The position numbers were made by a program, and so were the translations under genes. This document shows, piece by piece, positions 9,215 to 19,088 of a stretch of 64,000 bases of DNA; the first letter of the stretch is position 1; each line of letters starts with the position of its first letter. The notes beneath the pieces are model-generated. The model had not been told where the DNA came from. It made no database searches and saw nothing but the letters and a program-made list of their open reading frames with translations. Source of the stretch: Flavobacteriales bacterium (GTDB lineage: Bacteria; Bacteroidota; Bacteroidia; Flavobacteriales_D; Crocinitomicaceae); assembly GCA_947500755.1 (NCBI GenBank), contig CANMTO010000006.1, positions 1-64,000 of the forward strand, read 5' to 3'.

Positions 9215-11619
9215 GTTACACTAGGGATTATTGGAAATAATGAAACTTGTTTTACGGATAACTTGAAATCTCCGTTAAAGAAATCTCCGTCATTGTCCAC
9301 ATACAAAAAGAATGGATTGGCACGGTTATATACATTATATACCGAAATCGCAATGTTGTTTCTTAATCGTTTTTTCACCTCGATTTCTTTTCCGGTCGCC
9401 GGATCTGTTTTCGTTTTATAGGCTTTATCATACCACGTTGCAGAAAAATCAAGTCGATGATAGGGTGCCATTCGCGTTGAATTTCTAGCCCCGTAATTAA
9501 ATAACAGGTTTTGGTCTTGAACATACCATGAAGTTGGTAGGGTTAAGGTATTACCCGTAGCATAAATAAATGTGCTAGACAGCGTCCAATGATCATTTAG
9601 CATGTAGGTTGCGGCGATGCTGAGGTCGTGTCTACGGTCATATTTTGCTGGAAACACCTCTCCGTTGTTTAAATCAGGAAATTTACGCTCTGTTTTCGCC
9701 CACGTGTAACCGATCCATCCGGTAAATTTACCCACTGCTTTTTTGAAAAAGAACTCCACCCCATAGGCCCAACCCTTTCCAAAGACCATTAAATTATCGG
9801 TATTGTCGTTCACATTATCTCCGGGCAAGGCTCCTTCCTTAAACTCCACAATGTTGTTCATTCCCTTGTAGTATACTTCCACAGACGCTTCGTATTTGTC
9901 GCTGAAGAAATTCTGAAAATACCCTAAGGAAGCCTGAAATCCAATCTGTGGTTTTGCAATATCCGTAGTTGGATACCAGATATCGGTTGGAAGTGAAACT
10001 GCACTCAAGCTTGTTAAATGCACAAACTGATAATTATAAGCATACCCACCCTTGATGGAACTATGCTCTCCCGTTAAGTAGCGAAACGAAAGACGCGGCT
10101 CTAAGCCATGATAAAATTTAATTAAGTCGCCTGCCCCATATTCGATGGCAGTATCTGGCTTACTGATATCACCTTTGATGTAACGCGTAAACGGCCCTAC
10201 ATGTTGAAATGCAGTGTAACGCAATCCCGCATTAATTCTTAAGCGATCATTCAAATCAAATTCATCCATTAAATAAATGGCCTCTTCATGCGAAAAAAGC
10301 TGTTGTGCATTTCCCGTATTAAACACCACCGTATCCTGTGAAGCTGAAACGCTTGACGGAGTAAAGACGTGATAAATGTAATTCGCACCCCATTTTACAC
10401 GGTGCTTATCGTTTGGATAATAGGAGAAATCGACTTTGGTGCAATAATCTTGAATTCCAGATAAAAATTCGATTCTAAATTCATCTTGCTGAGATCCAAA
10501 TTTAAATCTGTAGTCTGAAAAGGTAGAGGTTACATTCATAAACAACTTCGCATTAAACACGTGATTCCATCGAAGTGCAGCAATACCATTTCCCCAAGGC
10601 ATATCGGCACTAAAACCTCCATCACGATCCGCGAACGTGAACACATCTTTGCCATAATAGCCGCTCAAAAATATTCGGTCCTTTTCCCCCAATTTGTAAT
10701 TCAATTTGGCATTCATGTCGTAAAAAAAGTATCCTGAACCCGCGAAGGGTGAGGTATCAGAAATCACCGCTTTGGCCAATACATCAATATAGGTTCGTCT
10801 GCCCGAAACAATAAAACTACCGCGGTCTTTTTTCAGTGGGCCTTCCAAGGTAAGCCTGGATGAAATGGCTCCTAGTCCTCCTTTTACACTGAATCGCTTG
10901 TTGTTTCCCTCATTCATGTTGACCTCCAACACAGAGGATAACCTTCCCCCATAATTTGCGGGCATTCCCCCTTTAATAAGGTTTACGTTTCGAACTGCAT
11001 CGGAATTAAACACAGAAAAGAACCCAAACAAATGGGAAGCATTGTAAACAACCCCTTCATCCAGCAATACTAAATTTTGGTCGGGACCGCCACCTCGCAC
11101 ATAGAATCCTTGTCCGCCTTCGGAAACCGAAGAAACGCCAGGCAACAATTGTAACGTTTTTATAACATCTACTTCTCCCATAAAGGCTGGAAGGCGCTTT
11201 ATTTGATCAATGTTCAATTCCATTTGACCCAAATTCGCTGAGTTGACGTTATCGCCTTTCTTCCCATTTACCACTACCTCCTCAAACACTTTTTCACCAT
11301 CTTTTAGCCCCAGCTCCGTGTTTAAGGTAACATTTTCTGTGGATAGATCAATCGTCTTTTTCACGGTAGTCAACCCCGTACATCTGAACTCAATTTCATA
11401 AATTCCACTTGGTAGCGTCAAGGAATAAAAACCATAATTATTGGTAATTGCCCCTTTATTTAGGCTAGGCACATAAATTTTAGCGCTATTCAAGGCTTCA
11501 CCGTTAGCACTACTCGAGATATACCCACTAATGGTATGTTTATCCTGAGCGAATGCAGCTGGTGTAGAAAAGACCCCACAAACTAGGACCAAGAGGTTAA
11601 GAAAAAGATTGAACTTCAT
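9196..11619 (-). CDS. TonB-dependent receptor with N-terminal carboxypeptidase-like domain
   Basis: This 807-residue outer-membrane receptor has a signal peptide (residues 1-25, ending AFAQ), a carboxypeptidase-regulatory-like beta domain (about 27-105), a plug domain (about 120-230, with LQLLPGVSSVSEGGQGFYVRGG and GGMPANYGGRLSSVLEV), and a long beta barrel ending in aromatic Phe, VTWNFEF. I chose the ATG at 11619. An in-frame start at 11664 would add 15 residues before the signal peptide and lies upstream of the -7 box at 11650-11657. Its end overlaps the DUF4249 lipoprotein gene. Confidence 0.92.
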   Translation of the reverse strand: MKFNLFLNLLVLVCGVFSTPAAFAQDKHTISGYISSSANGEALNSAKIYVPSLNKGAITNNYGFYSLTLPSGIYEIEFRCTGLTTVKKTIDLSTENVTLNTELGLKDGEKVFEEVVVNGKKGDNVNSANLGQMELNIDQIKRLPAFMGEVDVIKTLQLLPGVSSVSEGGQGFYVRGGGPDQNLVLLDEGVVYNASHLFGFFSVFNSDAVRNVNLIKGGMPANYGGRLSSVLEVNMNEGNNKRFSVKGGLGAISSRLTLEGPLKKDRGSFIVSGRRTYIDVLAKAVISDTSPFAGSGYFFYDMNAKLNYKLGEKDRIFLSGYYGKDVFTFADRDGGFSADMPWGNGIAALRWNHVFNAKLFMNVTSTFSDYRFKFGSQQDEFRIEFLSGIQDYCTKVDFSYYPNDKHRVKWGANYIYHVFTPSSVSASQDTVVFNTGNAQQLFSHEEAIYLMDEFDLNDRLRINAGLRYTAFQHVGPFTRYIKGDISKPDTAIEYGAGDLIKFYHGLEPRLSFRYLTGEHSSIKGGYAYNYQFVHLTSLSAVSLPTDIWYPTTDIAKPQIGFQASLGYFQNFFSDKYEASVEVYYKGMNNIVEFKEGALPGDNVNDNTDNLMVFGKGWAYGVEFFFKKAVGKFTGWIGYTWAKTERKFPDLNNGEVFPAKYDRRHDLSIAATYMLNDHWTLSSTFIYATGNTLTLPTSWYVQDQNLLFNYGARNSTRMAPYHRLDFSATWYDKAYKTKTDPATGKEIEVKKRLRNNIAISVYNVYNRANPFFLYVDNDGDFFNGDFKLSVKQVSLFPIIPSVTWNFEF

Positions 11620-11649
11620 GGGTATATTTTTCGCAACTAATTTCGCGGG

Positions 11650-11657
11650 CAAAGGTA
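11650..11657 (-). promoter_or_regulatory. -7 box (TACCTTTG) for the TonB receptor operon
   Basis: A perfect TAnnTTTG on the minus strand, 30 nt before the ATG at 11619. Its position rules against the longer ORF start at 11664. Confidence 0.55.
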
Positions 11658-11760
11658 TTAACATTCAAGTGAACAAAAGGTTTTTGAATGTTAAATAATC
11701 GAAAACATATATCGCCTATTTTCCTAACAAAATGTGTAATTTCGCACCAATTCCATTGCA

Positions 11761-14166
11761 ATGAAAGTTTCCTATAAGTGGCTCAGCCAATTTGTTCCGT
11801 TCGAGTATTCCCCTGAACGCATCTCTGAAATCCTAACACAAACCGGCTTAGAAGTGGAAGGGATCGATGCTATTGGCTCGATTAAAGGAGGTTTAGCGGG
11901 CGTTATAACTGGAGAGGTTATCGATTGTGAGAAACATCCAGATGCTGACAAACTAAAGGTTACACGCGTTAATATAGGCGGTGAAACACTCCAAATTGTA
12001 TGCGGCGCAACGAATGTAGCGGTTGGACAAAAAGTACTGGTAGCACTTGTTGGAACTACCATTTATCCAAACGAAGGAGAACCACTCACCCTAAGAAAAG
12101 CGAAAATTCGCGGAGTTGAATCCCATGGAATGATTTGCGCCGAAGATGAATTAGGCTTAGGTACTTCACATGATGGAATTTTGATTTTACCACAAGACAC
12201 AGCAGTTGGGATTCCAGCAGCAGCCGCTTTGGCCCTTGATACGGATTACATCCTAGAAATCGGATTAACTCCCAACCGTTGCGATGCCATGGGGCATCTG
12301 GGAGTAGCACGCGACATTAGGGCTTACCTTATGCATCATGAAGGGTTGTCTACACCACTCACTTTACCTGAAATCGAAGAAGCTACCATACGAATCAATC
12401 CAACCAAAGCACACCGGGTATTAAGTAATGGGGATTGCGAATCGTATTACTTGGCTTCGCTTAGCGGAGTCGAAGTTGGTCCTTCTCCAGATTGGTTAAA
12501 AAATCGATTAGCTGCACTTGGAACAGCCAGCATAAATAACATCGTGGATTGCGCGAATTACGTCATGTATGAACTTGGCACGCCGCTGCATGCCTTTGAT
12601 GCGAGTTACTTCTCTGAATCTTTAACCGTTCGACAGGCACATCCCGGTGAAACCCTTGAGACCTTGGACGCGGTTGAACGAAAACTACGTCCTTCGGATT
12701 TAGTAATTGATGGGAACGGTGTGGCGCATTGTCTTGCAGGTGTGCTGGGGGGCAAGATTTCCGGAGTAAGTGAAAACACCACAGAGCTACTCATTGAATC
12801 CGCATACTTTAATCCGGCAACGATTCGTAAAACGGCAAAACATCATGGCATTTATTCCGACGCAAGTTTTAGGTTTGAACGCGGAGTAGACCCTGATTTA
12901 ACGGCGTTTGCATTACAACGGGTAGTTTCCTTAATCCGTTCCGTTTCGGGAGGAACCCTTAATTATATGCAAGAAGTCAAAGCATACTCAACCCCTGCAG
13001 TGGAAGTAGTGCTTGATTTTGAAACCATCAACAAGCAATTAGGCACCTCACTTACGGATGATCAACTATCAGGTATTCTAAGTTCACTTGATTTCACACC
13101 AATTAACGAATCAACGTGGAAAATCCCAAGATATCGTGCGGATGTTAAGCGCCCCATTGATGTTACCGAAGAGATCATACGAATCGCTGGATTTGACGCC
13201 ATACCTACACCAGAAAAATGGAACTTCGCTGTACCCGTTTCTGAAACGTTTTCCGCTGAAGCAACCCGTCATAAAACCTCGGTTATGTTAGCAGCGAGTG
13301 GATTTAATGAAATTCTGAACAATTCCTTAACCAAGGCATCTAACGGCGCATTAACCACAAGCAAACAAGAGGGAAAACCCGTTGTTTTAAAAAATCCATT
13401 GAGCCGAGATTTATCGATACTTCGTACTTCCATGTTTTTTGGAGCCTTAGAAACCTTGGCTTACAATAAAAATCGTCAAGCCGGAAATATCAAGTTGTTT
13501 GAATTTGGGCATACCTATCATGGATTTGGCGAGCGAACTGTTGAAAAAGCGACCTTAGCATTAGTAATCACGGGAGCTCATGAACCTGATTCATGGATGG
13601 GATCTCGTCCATTCTCTTTTTTTGACATTAAAAGTGAGGTCATGAATTTAATTCAAGGGCTGAATCCGAATGCTATCGAAGAAGTTGCCTTGAGTGAGGA
13701 TACTCCGTTTTCTGAGGGAATAGAAATCAAAGTAAACGGTAAACCCTTGGTAGCTCTTGGAAAACTATCAGAATCTTGGTTAAAAACCGTAGCGTTTAAA
13801 CAAGCCGTTTATGGGGCGACGATTGATTGGAAACGTTGGCTTGAACTCAGTAAATCCCTCGCAGATCAGTTTACTGAAATCCCTAAAACATTTGTTGTTC
13901 GTCGAGATTTTGCGTTGTTATTGGATTCGAATATTCCATATGCTGCCTTAGTTAAAGCCGCTAAAAAAGCAGCTTCTAGCCGCTTGATCTCAACTAATTT
14001 ATTTGATGTGTACGAAGGCGATAAAATCGAAGCGGGTAAGAAATCCTATGCGTTATCATTCCATTTCAGAGACTCCGAGAAAACCTTAACCGATGCTGAA
14101 ATCGATCAAGAAATGAGTGCTATTCGTACGTGTTTTGAATCAGAATTTGGAGCCCAACTCAGGTAA
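11761..14166 (+). CDS. pheT: Phenylalanine-tRNA ligase beta subunit
   Basis: At 801 residues this is full length for the bacterial beta subunit. The order is: N-terminal B1 part with MKVSYKWLSQFV; the EMAP-like tRNA-binding domain (about 40-155, with HPDADKLKVTRVNIG and VCGATNV); the B3/B4 domain (about 200-400, with the NIVDCANYVMYELGTPLHAFDA block); the B5 domain; a catalytic-core-like domain; and the C-terminal FDX-ACB anticodon-binding domain (about 705-800, with VRRDFALLLD). It pairs with PheS, encoded elsewhere, to charge tRNA-Phe. A near-consensus -7 box (TAATTTCG) lies at 11737-11744. Confidence 0.97.
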   Translation: MKVSYKWLSQFVPFEYSPERISEILTQTGLEVEGIDAIGSIKGGLAGVITGEVIDCEKHPDADKLKVTRVNIGGETLQIVCGATNVAVGQKVLVALVGTTIYPNEGEPLTLRKAKIRGVESHGMICAEDELGLGTSHDGILILPQDTAVGIPAAAALALDTDYILEIGLTPNRCDAMGHLGVARDIRAYLMHHEGLSTPLTLPEIEEATIRINPTKAHRVLSNGDCESYYLASLSGVEVGPSPDWLKNRLAALGTASINNIVDCANYVMYELGTPLHAFDASYFSESLTVRQAHPGETLETLDAVERKLRPSDLVIDGNGVAHCLAGVLGGKISGVSENTTELLIESAYFNPATIRKTAKHHGIYSDASFRFERGVDPDLTAFALQRVVSLIRSVSGGTLNYMQEVKAYSTPAVEVVLDFETINKQLGTSLTDDQLSGILSSLDFTPINESTWKIPRYRADVKRPIDVTEEIIRIAGFDAIPTPEKWNFAVPVSETFSAEATRHKTSVMLAASGFNEILNNSLTKASNGALTTSKQEGKPVVLKNPLSRDLSILRTSMFFGALETLAYNKNRQAGNIKLFEFGHTYHGFGERTVEKATLALVITGAHEPDSWMGSRPFSFFDIKSEVMNLIQGLNPNAIEEVALSEDTPFSEGIEIKVNGKPLVALGKLSESWLKTVAFKQAVYGATIDWKRWLELSKSLADQFTEIPKTFVVRRDFALLLDSNIPYAALVKAAKKAASSRLISTNLFDVYEGDKIEAGKKSYALSFHFRDSEKTLTDAEIDQEMSAIRTCFESEFGAQLR

Positions 14167-14177
14167 TCGATCGCTTT

Positions 14178-15575
14178 TTAAGATTTATACCCTAGTATTT
14201 TAAGATAATCATCTGCCGTTTGTTCTTCGCTGAACAGTTGCGTAACTATTTTTTCGTTTTCATCTCGAGAAATCAAAATATGTCGTGGTTCAGGGATTAG
14301 GCAGTGTTTTAACCCCCCATATCCACCAATGGTTTCTTGATATGCTCCGGTGTTGAAAAACCCAATATACAAGGGATTATTTCTCTCGAATTTCGGTAAG
14401 TAGATGGCATTCGAATGCTGCTCGGAATTGTAGTAATCGTCGCTATCACATGTTAATCCGCCTAAAAGCACCCGTTCATAATCTTCTTGCCAACGGTTAA
14501 TTGGCAACATAATAAAGCGCTGATTAATTGCCCAGGTATCCGGAAGGTTGGTCATAAACGAGGAATCTATCATGTTCCATTTCTCTCGGTCATTTTGTTG
14601 TTTCTGATGTAAAATACTGAACAACGCTCCCCCACTCTCCCCTACGGTAAAGGACCCGAATTCAGTGAAAATATTTGGCTCTGGAATGTCATTATCGGTA
14701 CATACCCGTTTGATTTGCTCCAAAATCTCACGAACCATGTAGGCATAGTCAAAATCAAATGCTAGAGATTTCTTGATGGGAAAACCGCCACCAATGTTGA
14801 GTGAATCCAATTCTGGACATAGCTTCTTTAAATCACTGTAAATTCGCAAACATTTGGTTAATTCATTCCAATAATATGCAGTATCATTGATTCCTGTATT
14901 GATGAAAAAATGGAGCATTTTAACCTTAATTCGTGGATTGTCTTTTAATACAGACTTATAAAACGGTACAATCTCACGATAACGCATACCCAAGCGCGAG
15001 GTATAAAATTCAAACTTCGGTTCTTCCTCCGCTGCAATACGAATTCCAATCGACAAATCTTTTTCGGTGGATGCCAATAAGTTTCTAACTTCCTCGGCAT
15101 TGTCAACTACCGGAACAACCTTTAAAAATTCTGCGTTAATCAACTGAGCAATGCTCTCCACGTAGCGCGCAGGCTTAAACCCATTGCAAATCACATAGGT
15201 TCCTTCTTTAAGTTTACCGGAATCTACCAAGTTGTTTACAATGTCTATATCGAACGCGGAAGAAGTTTCAATGTGTACATCATTCTTCATTACCTCATCC
15301 AATACAAAGGCGAAATGGCTACTTTTAGTGCAATAGGAATAATAGTATTTTCCGGCGTATCCTTGGTTATTTATTGCCTCACGAAACCATCCTTTGGCAC
15401 GCTGGATGTTATTTGAAATCTGGGGAAGATAATTGAACTTGAGGGGCGTTCCGTATTCTTGGATTAAACGCATCAAGTCAATTCCATGAAAAAATAGGCG
15501 GTCTTCCCGTAAATTGAATTCATTTTGAGGAAAATCAAACGTTTGATCAATAAGGTCTATGTATTTAGTCCGCAT
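14178..15575 (-). CDS. PLP-dependent arginine decarboxylase
   Basis: This 465-residue fold-III decarboxylase has an alanine-racemase-like TIM barrel followed by a beta-sandwich. Visible motifs are YYSYCTKSSHF near residue 80 (the Lys is the likely PLP Schiff base), a HFFINTG strand, the glycine loop LNIGGGFPIK near 255, FTEFGSFTVGESGG near 295 (position of the EPGR phosphate-binding motif) and GLTCDSDDYY near 370 (the CDSxD catalytic Cys). It resembles the short biosynthetic arginine decarboxylases of Bacteroidota, giving agmatine for polyamine synthesis; specificity for Arg over related substrates is inferred. The start overlaps the end of the arsC-like gene by 11 bp. Confidence 0.85.
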   Translation of the reverse strand: MRTKYIDLIDQTFDFPQNEFNLREDRLFFHGIDLMRLIQEYGTPLKFNYLPQISNNIQRAKGWFREAINNQGYAGKYYYSYCTKSSHFAFVLDEVMKNDVHIETSSAFDIDIVNNLVDSGKLKEGTYVICNGFKPARYVESIAQLINAEFLKVVPVVDNAEEVRNLLASTEKDLSIGIRIAAEEEPKFEFYTSRLGMRYREIVPFYKSVLKDNPRIKVKMLHFFINTGINDTAYYWNELTKCLRIYSDLKKLCPELDSLNIGGGFPIKKSLAFDFDYAYMVREILEQIKRVCTDNDIPEPNIFTEFGSFTVGESGGALFSILHQKQQNDREKWNMIDSSFMTNLPDTWAINQRFIMLPINRWQEDYERVLLGGLTCDSDDYYNSEQHSNAIYLPKFERNNPLYIGFFNTGAYQETIGGYGGLKHCLIPEPRHILISRDENEKIVTQLFSEEQTADDYLKILGYKS

Positions 15576-15921
15576 CGGTTATGGCATCAATTAAAAGTTC
15601 AAGTGGCCGAGCAAGCACAGCTCGGTTGGCCCATAGTACGATGGGACGTTGGATTAGTTTCGGAAATCGAATCATAAGATCAAATAATTCCTTCTCGGTA
15701 AGTGTTTTCCCTTTGACGTGCGTTTTATAATCGGGTTCCTCGGTACGAATCCAATGCTGGGGACCTTTACCTAGCGATTCCGATATTTGCTTCAACTGTT
15801 CCAACGTTATTCCCGTCTTGACATAGTCCATTACCGTTACATCATGTTGGTTATTAGTTAACCAATCAAGCGCACAGCGACTCTTGCTGCAACGAGGATT
15901 ATGGTAAATCGTATACTTCAC
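15565..15921 (-). CDS. ArsC-family arsenate reductase-like protein
   Basis: This 118-residue protein has a thioredoxin fold of the glutaredoxin-coupled ArsC/Spx family. The nucleophile lies in NPRCSKSR (residues 8-15), and the anion-binding Arg residues in RFPKLIQRPIVLW and RAVLARP are present as in arsenate reductase. No other ars gene is nearby, so a general ArsC/YffB-like redox role is equally possible. The start codon is GTG at 15921, chosen because the family N-terminus begins here and a -7 box ends only 4 nt upstream. It is translationally coupled to the arginine decarboxylase. Confidence 0.88.
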   Translation of the reverse strand: MKYTIYHNPRCSKSRCALDWLTNNQHDVTVMDYVKTGITLEQLKQISESLGKGPQHWIRTEEPDYKTHVKGKTLTEKELFDLMIRFPKLIQRPIVLWANRAVLARPLELLIDAITDAD

Positions 15922-15925
15922 CTTG

Positions 15926-15933
15926 CAAAGTTA
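15926..15933 (-). promoter_or_regulatory. -7 box (TAACTTTG), leaderless arsC-like gene
   Basis: A perfect TAnnTTTG ending 4 nt before the GTG at 15921. Transcription would begin at or within a base or two of the start codon. Confidence 0.6.
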
Positions 15934-15952
15934 GGGAAGCTCCGCAAAGAAA

Positions 15953-16699
15953 TTAGTATTTTCGAATGAAATTTATCCAAGCAATTCGAAATTGAACCAA
16001 GGGAATTAACATCGGTGCTATGTACTTCACAATCCATCGCTGATTACGCTCAAAAAAGGAAGATTTTTCTATGCGCTTTTGAAGAAAGAGCGAGGTAATA
16101 ACTGTAGCACAAATTCGTTTTTTTTGATTGCTGAATTCAGGACGCAAAACATCTACCAATAGTACGATGCGGGCTTCCTTTGTATGGTTCCACGTTTCAT
16201 GGGTGTAGGCATCCATAAACCAAATAAAACGTCCCTCCTGCCATGATTGTTCCGCTTCACTAACGCGAATGCCCGCTTGAGGCAAGGAAGCTGGAATCGA
16301 TATCCCAAAATGACCCCGATAAATTGCATTGGTATCACCCATATGGGGAAGAATACTGCTATTGGGATCCAGAACATTAATGGAAAGGGTAAGAAGTTCC
16401 GGATGATTCTTAAGAATGGATGAAAGCACCGGTAATTCCCGTTGATTTTTATGGAACTGAATCCCCCACCATGCTAAAGAGCGGGTATGGTATCCCTTAC
16501 CCTGCTGTACCATCGATTGTTTAAAGTAAGGGATGGTCTCGTGTTTCATTAAATACGAAAGCACTTCGTTTCTAATGGCATCTACTTGCGTGGTAAAGGA
16601 CTGAGTACATATCATATGTTTTTCATCCACGTAAGCAGACTCATTCCCGACGTAGGGTGCCGGAAAAGACCATAAGCTAAACCAAAGAGGCGTGTTCAT
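15953..16699 (-). CDS. Aspartyl/asparaginyl beta-hydroxylase domain protein
   Basis: This 248-residue protein contains the 2-oxoglutarate/Fe(II) Asp/Asn beta-hydroxylase core: PHMGDTNAIYRGHFGISIP near residues 116-134 supplies the first metal His and the 2-OG-binding Arg/His, and DAYTHETWNHTKEARIVL near 163-180 supplies the distal His. The C-terminal 50 residues are basic and hydrophobic and may bind membrane. Family members hydroxylate Asp/Asn in proteins or small molecules; the substrate is not evident. It is transcribed alone. A weak -7 box (TACCTTTA) ends 4 nt before the ATG. Confidence 0.82.
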   Translation of the reverse strand: MNTPLWFSLWSFPAPYVGNESAYVDEKHMICTQSFTTQVDAIRNEVLSYLMKHETIPYFKQSMVQQGKGYHTRSLAWWGIQFHKNQRELPVLSSILKNHPELLTLSINVLDPNSSILPHMGDTNAIYRGHFGISIPASLPQAGIRVSEAEQSWQEGRFIWFMDAYTHETWNHTKEARIVLLVDVLRPEFSNQKKRICATVITSLFLQKRIEKSSFFERNQRWIVKYIAPMLIPLVQFRIAWINFIRKY

Positions 16700-16775
16700 G
16701 CCCTAAAGGTACGAGATTGTTAAAAACTCGATGGAAATCGATTAAAAACACGAATTCGAACCCGGAAATTGTTGC

Positions 16776-16783
16776 TAATTTTG
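16776..16783 (+). promoter_or_regulatory. -7 box (TAATTTTG) for the UvrD/PcrA helicase
   Basis: A perfect TAnnTTTG 17 nt before the ATG at 16801. It lies inside the longer in-frame ORF that begins at 16717, so that earlier ATG is unlikely to be the start. Confidence 0.5.
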
Positions 16784-16800
16784 ATATTCACTCTTTTTCC

Positions 16801-19083
16801 ATGTCCTATCTTAACGAACTTAATGACAGCCAACGTGTAGCAGTGGAGCATATTTATGGTCCGTGCATGGTAATTGCGGGTGCAGGTTCGGGAAAAACTC
16901 GGGTTCTCACCTACCGCATTGCGCACATGATTGATCAGGGCATTGATCCGTTCAATATCATGGCGCTTACCTTTACCAATAAAGCGGCGAAAGAAATGTC
17001 TGAGCGCATCGGAAAAATTGTGGGCGGATCAGAAGCCAAGAGCATTACCATGGGTACTTTTCACTCGGTTTTCTCCAGGATTTTACGCTATAATTCGGAC
17101 CGCATTGGATTTCCCACGAATTTCACCATTTACGATACCCAAGATTCAAAGAGTTTGATTAAGGATATCATCAAAGAGCTACATTTAGATGATAAAACCT
17201 ACAAAACCAGTGGCGTATTCGGACGAATTTCAGCGGCTAAAAACAACTTAGTTTCTCCTGAGGCTTATGTTGCCAATGATCAAATTCAAGCAGAAGACCG
17301 AATGTCGCGCAGGCCGGAAATCAGTCGAATTTATGCCCAGTACGCCAACCGGTGCCAAAAGGCCGGAGCCATGGATTTCGACGACTTGTTATTCTTTACC
17401 AATATTTTATTGACCGACCATCCTGATGTGTTGCATTACTATCAGCAGAAATTCAAATACCTCTTGGTAGATGAGTATCAAGACACGAATTTTGCTCAGT
17501 ACCTGATTGTCAAAAAATTAGCCGCGGCCTATGAGAATATTTGCGTAGTTGGGGATGATGCACAAAGTATATATTCCTTTCGTGGAGCCAACATCGAGAA
17601 CATCTTAAATTTCCGAAAAGATTACCCGGATTTTAACCTATACAAACTTGAACAAAATTACCGCAGCACACAGAATATTGTTGATGCAGCGAATAGCGTA
17701 ATTAAAAGAAATCAAGACCAAATCAAAAAGATTGTTTGGACAGAAAATGGTGTTGGTCAACCAATTTCCGTGGTCCGTACCTTGACAGACAATGAAGAAG
17801 GTCGCGTCATTGCGCACAAAATATTTGATTTGAAACAATCGGTGGTGGAAAGCTACAACGATTTTGCCATTTTATATCGCACCAATAAGCAATCTCGTTC
17901 CTTTGAAGAAGCCTTACGGAAACTGAATATCCCCTACAAGATATATGGAGGCCTTTCATTTTATCAACGGAGGGAAATTAAAGACGTACTCTCCTATTTT
18001 AGACTTACAGCGAACCCGCACGACGAGGAGGCTATGAAGCGTGTCATCAATTATCCGAAACGCGGGATCGGAAAAACCAGCGTAGAAAACATTATCATTG
18101 CCGCGGGACGACATGGTGTAAGCATGTGGGAAGTTATGGATGATTTTCAAACGTATTCTGCGGATTTAAATAACGCTACGAAACAGAAAATGTCGGATTT
18201 CATGACCATGATCAAGAGTTTTCAAGCGGAGCTTAACAAAGCGGATGCGTATACCCTTGCCGAACGTATTATTAAATCAAGTGGGATCTTCCAAGAACTG
18301 AATGCTGAGAAAGAAAAAGGTCCAGAAGAAGTGGAACGCATTCAAAACATTGAAGAATTATTAGCGGGTATTAAAGAATTCACCAAAGGAGGGGATGAAG
18401 ATGAACCCAAGACCTTAGCTGAATTTTTGATGGATGTATCCTTATTAACAGATGCGGACCAAGAGAAAACGGAAGACAAAAATCATGTTTCGCTCATGAG
18501 CATCCACTCGAGTAAAGGATTAGAATATCCACATATATTTATCGTAGGAATGGAAGAAAATTTATTCCCTTCTCAAATGTCCATCAGCTCAAGAAGCGAT
18601 TTAGAGGAAGAACGGCGGCTCTTTTACGTAGCCATTACCCGCGCAATGGAATCATGTACCTTATCATACGCTGGTTCAAGATTCCTTTGGAATCAATCCA
18701 TTAAATGTGAGCAAAGTAGATTTATTGACGAAATAGATCCGCAGTTTGTTCATTTTGAAACTCCTACACGCAGTCAACAAGGCCGCTCCTTAATGGGGGG
18801 TGGATTCGAACGCAGTTTCACGGGAGGCTTAAATTCCAAGTTGAGCGCGCCCAGCATGCCAAAATCATTAAAATCTATTTCCGAAATAAAAAGCGCTTCC
18901 CCCTCAAATTCGAACGAGTTCAACCACATTATGGTTGGCACACACGTGGAGCATTCACGTTTTGGAAAAGGACGAGTTACGCAGCTCGAAGGGGATGGAG
19001 CAGATAAAAAAGCAGTCATCTTCTTTCCCCATCACGGATCTAAAACCGTACTGCTTAAATTCGCGAACCTAACGGTACTATAA
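16801..19083 (+). CDS. UvrD/PcrA-type ATP-dependent DNA helicase
   Basis: This 760-residue SF1A helicase carries the motifs in order: Q motif LNDSQRVAV, Walker A AGAGSGKT (near 33), motif Ia ALTFTNKAAKEM, Walker B VDEYQDTN, motif III GDDAQSIYSFRGA, motif IV YRST, motif V SIHSSKGLEYPHIF and motif VI RRLFYVAITRAM. The C-terminal tail (about 690-760) ends in a small domain with GTHVEHSRFGKGRV, as in PcrA/UvrD tails that contact RNA polymerase. It translocates 3'-5' in repair and replication. The ATG at 16801 begins the conserved MSYLNELN; the one at 16717 adds 28 unconserved residues. Confidence 0.95.
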   Translation: MSYLNELNDSQRVAVEHIYGPCMVIAGAGSGKTRVLTYRIAHMIDQGIDPFNIMALTFTNKAAKEMSERIGKIVGGSEAKSITMGTFHSVFSRILRYNSDRIGFPTNFTIYDTQDSKSLIKDIIKELHLDDKTYKTSGVFGRISAAKNNLVSPEAYVANDQIQAEDRMSRRPEISRIYAQYANRCQKAGAMDFDDLLFFTNILLTDHPDVLHYYQQKFKYLLVDEYQDTNFAQYLIVKKLAAAYENICVVGDDAQSIYSFRGANIENILNFRKDYPDFNLYKLEQNYRSTQNIVDAANSVIKRNQDQIKKIVWTENGVGQPISVVRTLTDNEEGRVIAHKIFDLKQSVVESYNDFAILYRTNKQSRSFEEALRKLNIPYKIYGGLSFYQRREIKDVLSYFRLTANPHDEEAMKRVINYPKRGIGKTSVENIIIAAGRHGVSMWEVMDDFQTYSADLNNATKQKMSDFMTMIKSFQAELNKADAYTLAERIIKSSGIFQELNAEKEKGPEEVERIQNIEELLAGIKEFTKGGDEDEPKTLAEFLMDVSLLTDADQEKTEDKNHVSLMSIHSSKGLEYPHIFIVGMEENLFPSQMSISSRSDLEEERRLFYVAITRAMESCTLSYAGSRFLWNQSIKCEQSRFIDEIDPQFVHFETPTRSQQGRSLMGGGFERSFTGGLNSKLSAPSMPKSLKSISEIKSASPSNSNEFNHIMVGTHVEHSRFGKGRVTQLEGDGADKKAVIFFPHHGSKTVLLKFANLTVL

Positions 19084-19088
19084 TTTTC

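Noticed and set aside
11619-11664. Longer start for the TonB receptor at 11664
   Set aside because: It would place 15 extra residues before the signal peptide and start upstream of the -7 box.
15565-15921. Arsenic resistance operon
   Set aside because: Only the ArsC-like gene is present; no arsR, arsB or acr3 lies nearby, so no resistance locus can be claimed.
16717-16800. Longer start for the PcrA-like helicase at 16717
   Set aside because: The -7 box TAATTTTG lies inside this extension and the conserved N-terminus begins at 16801.
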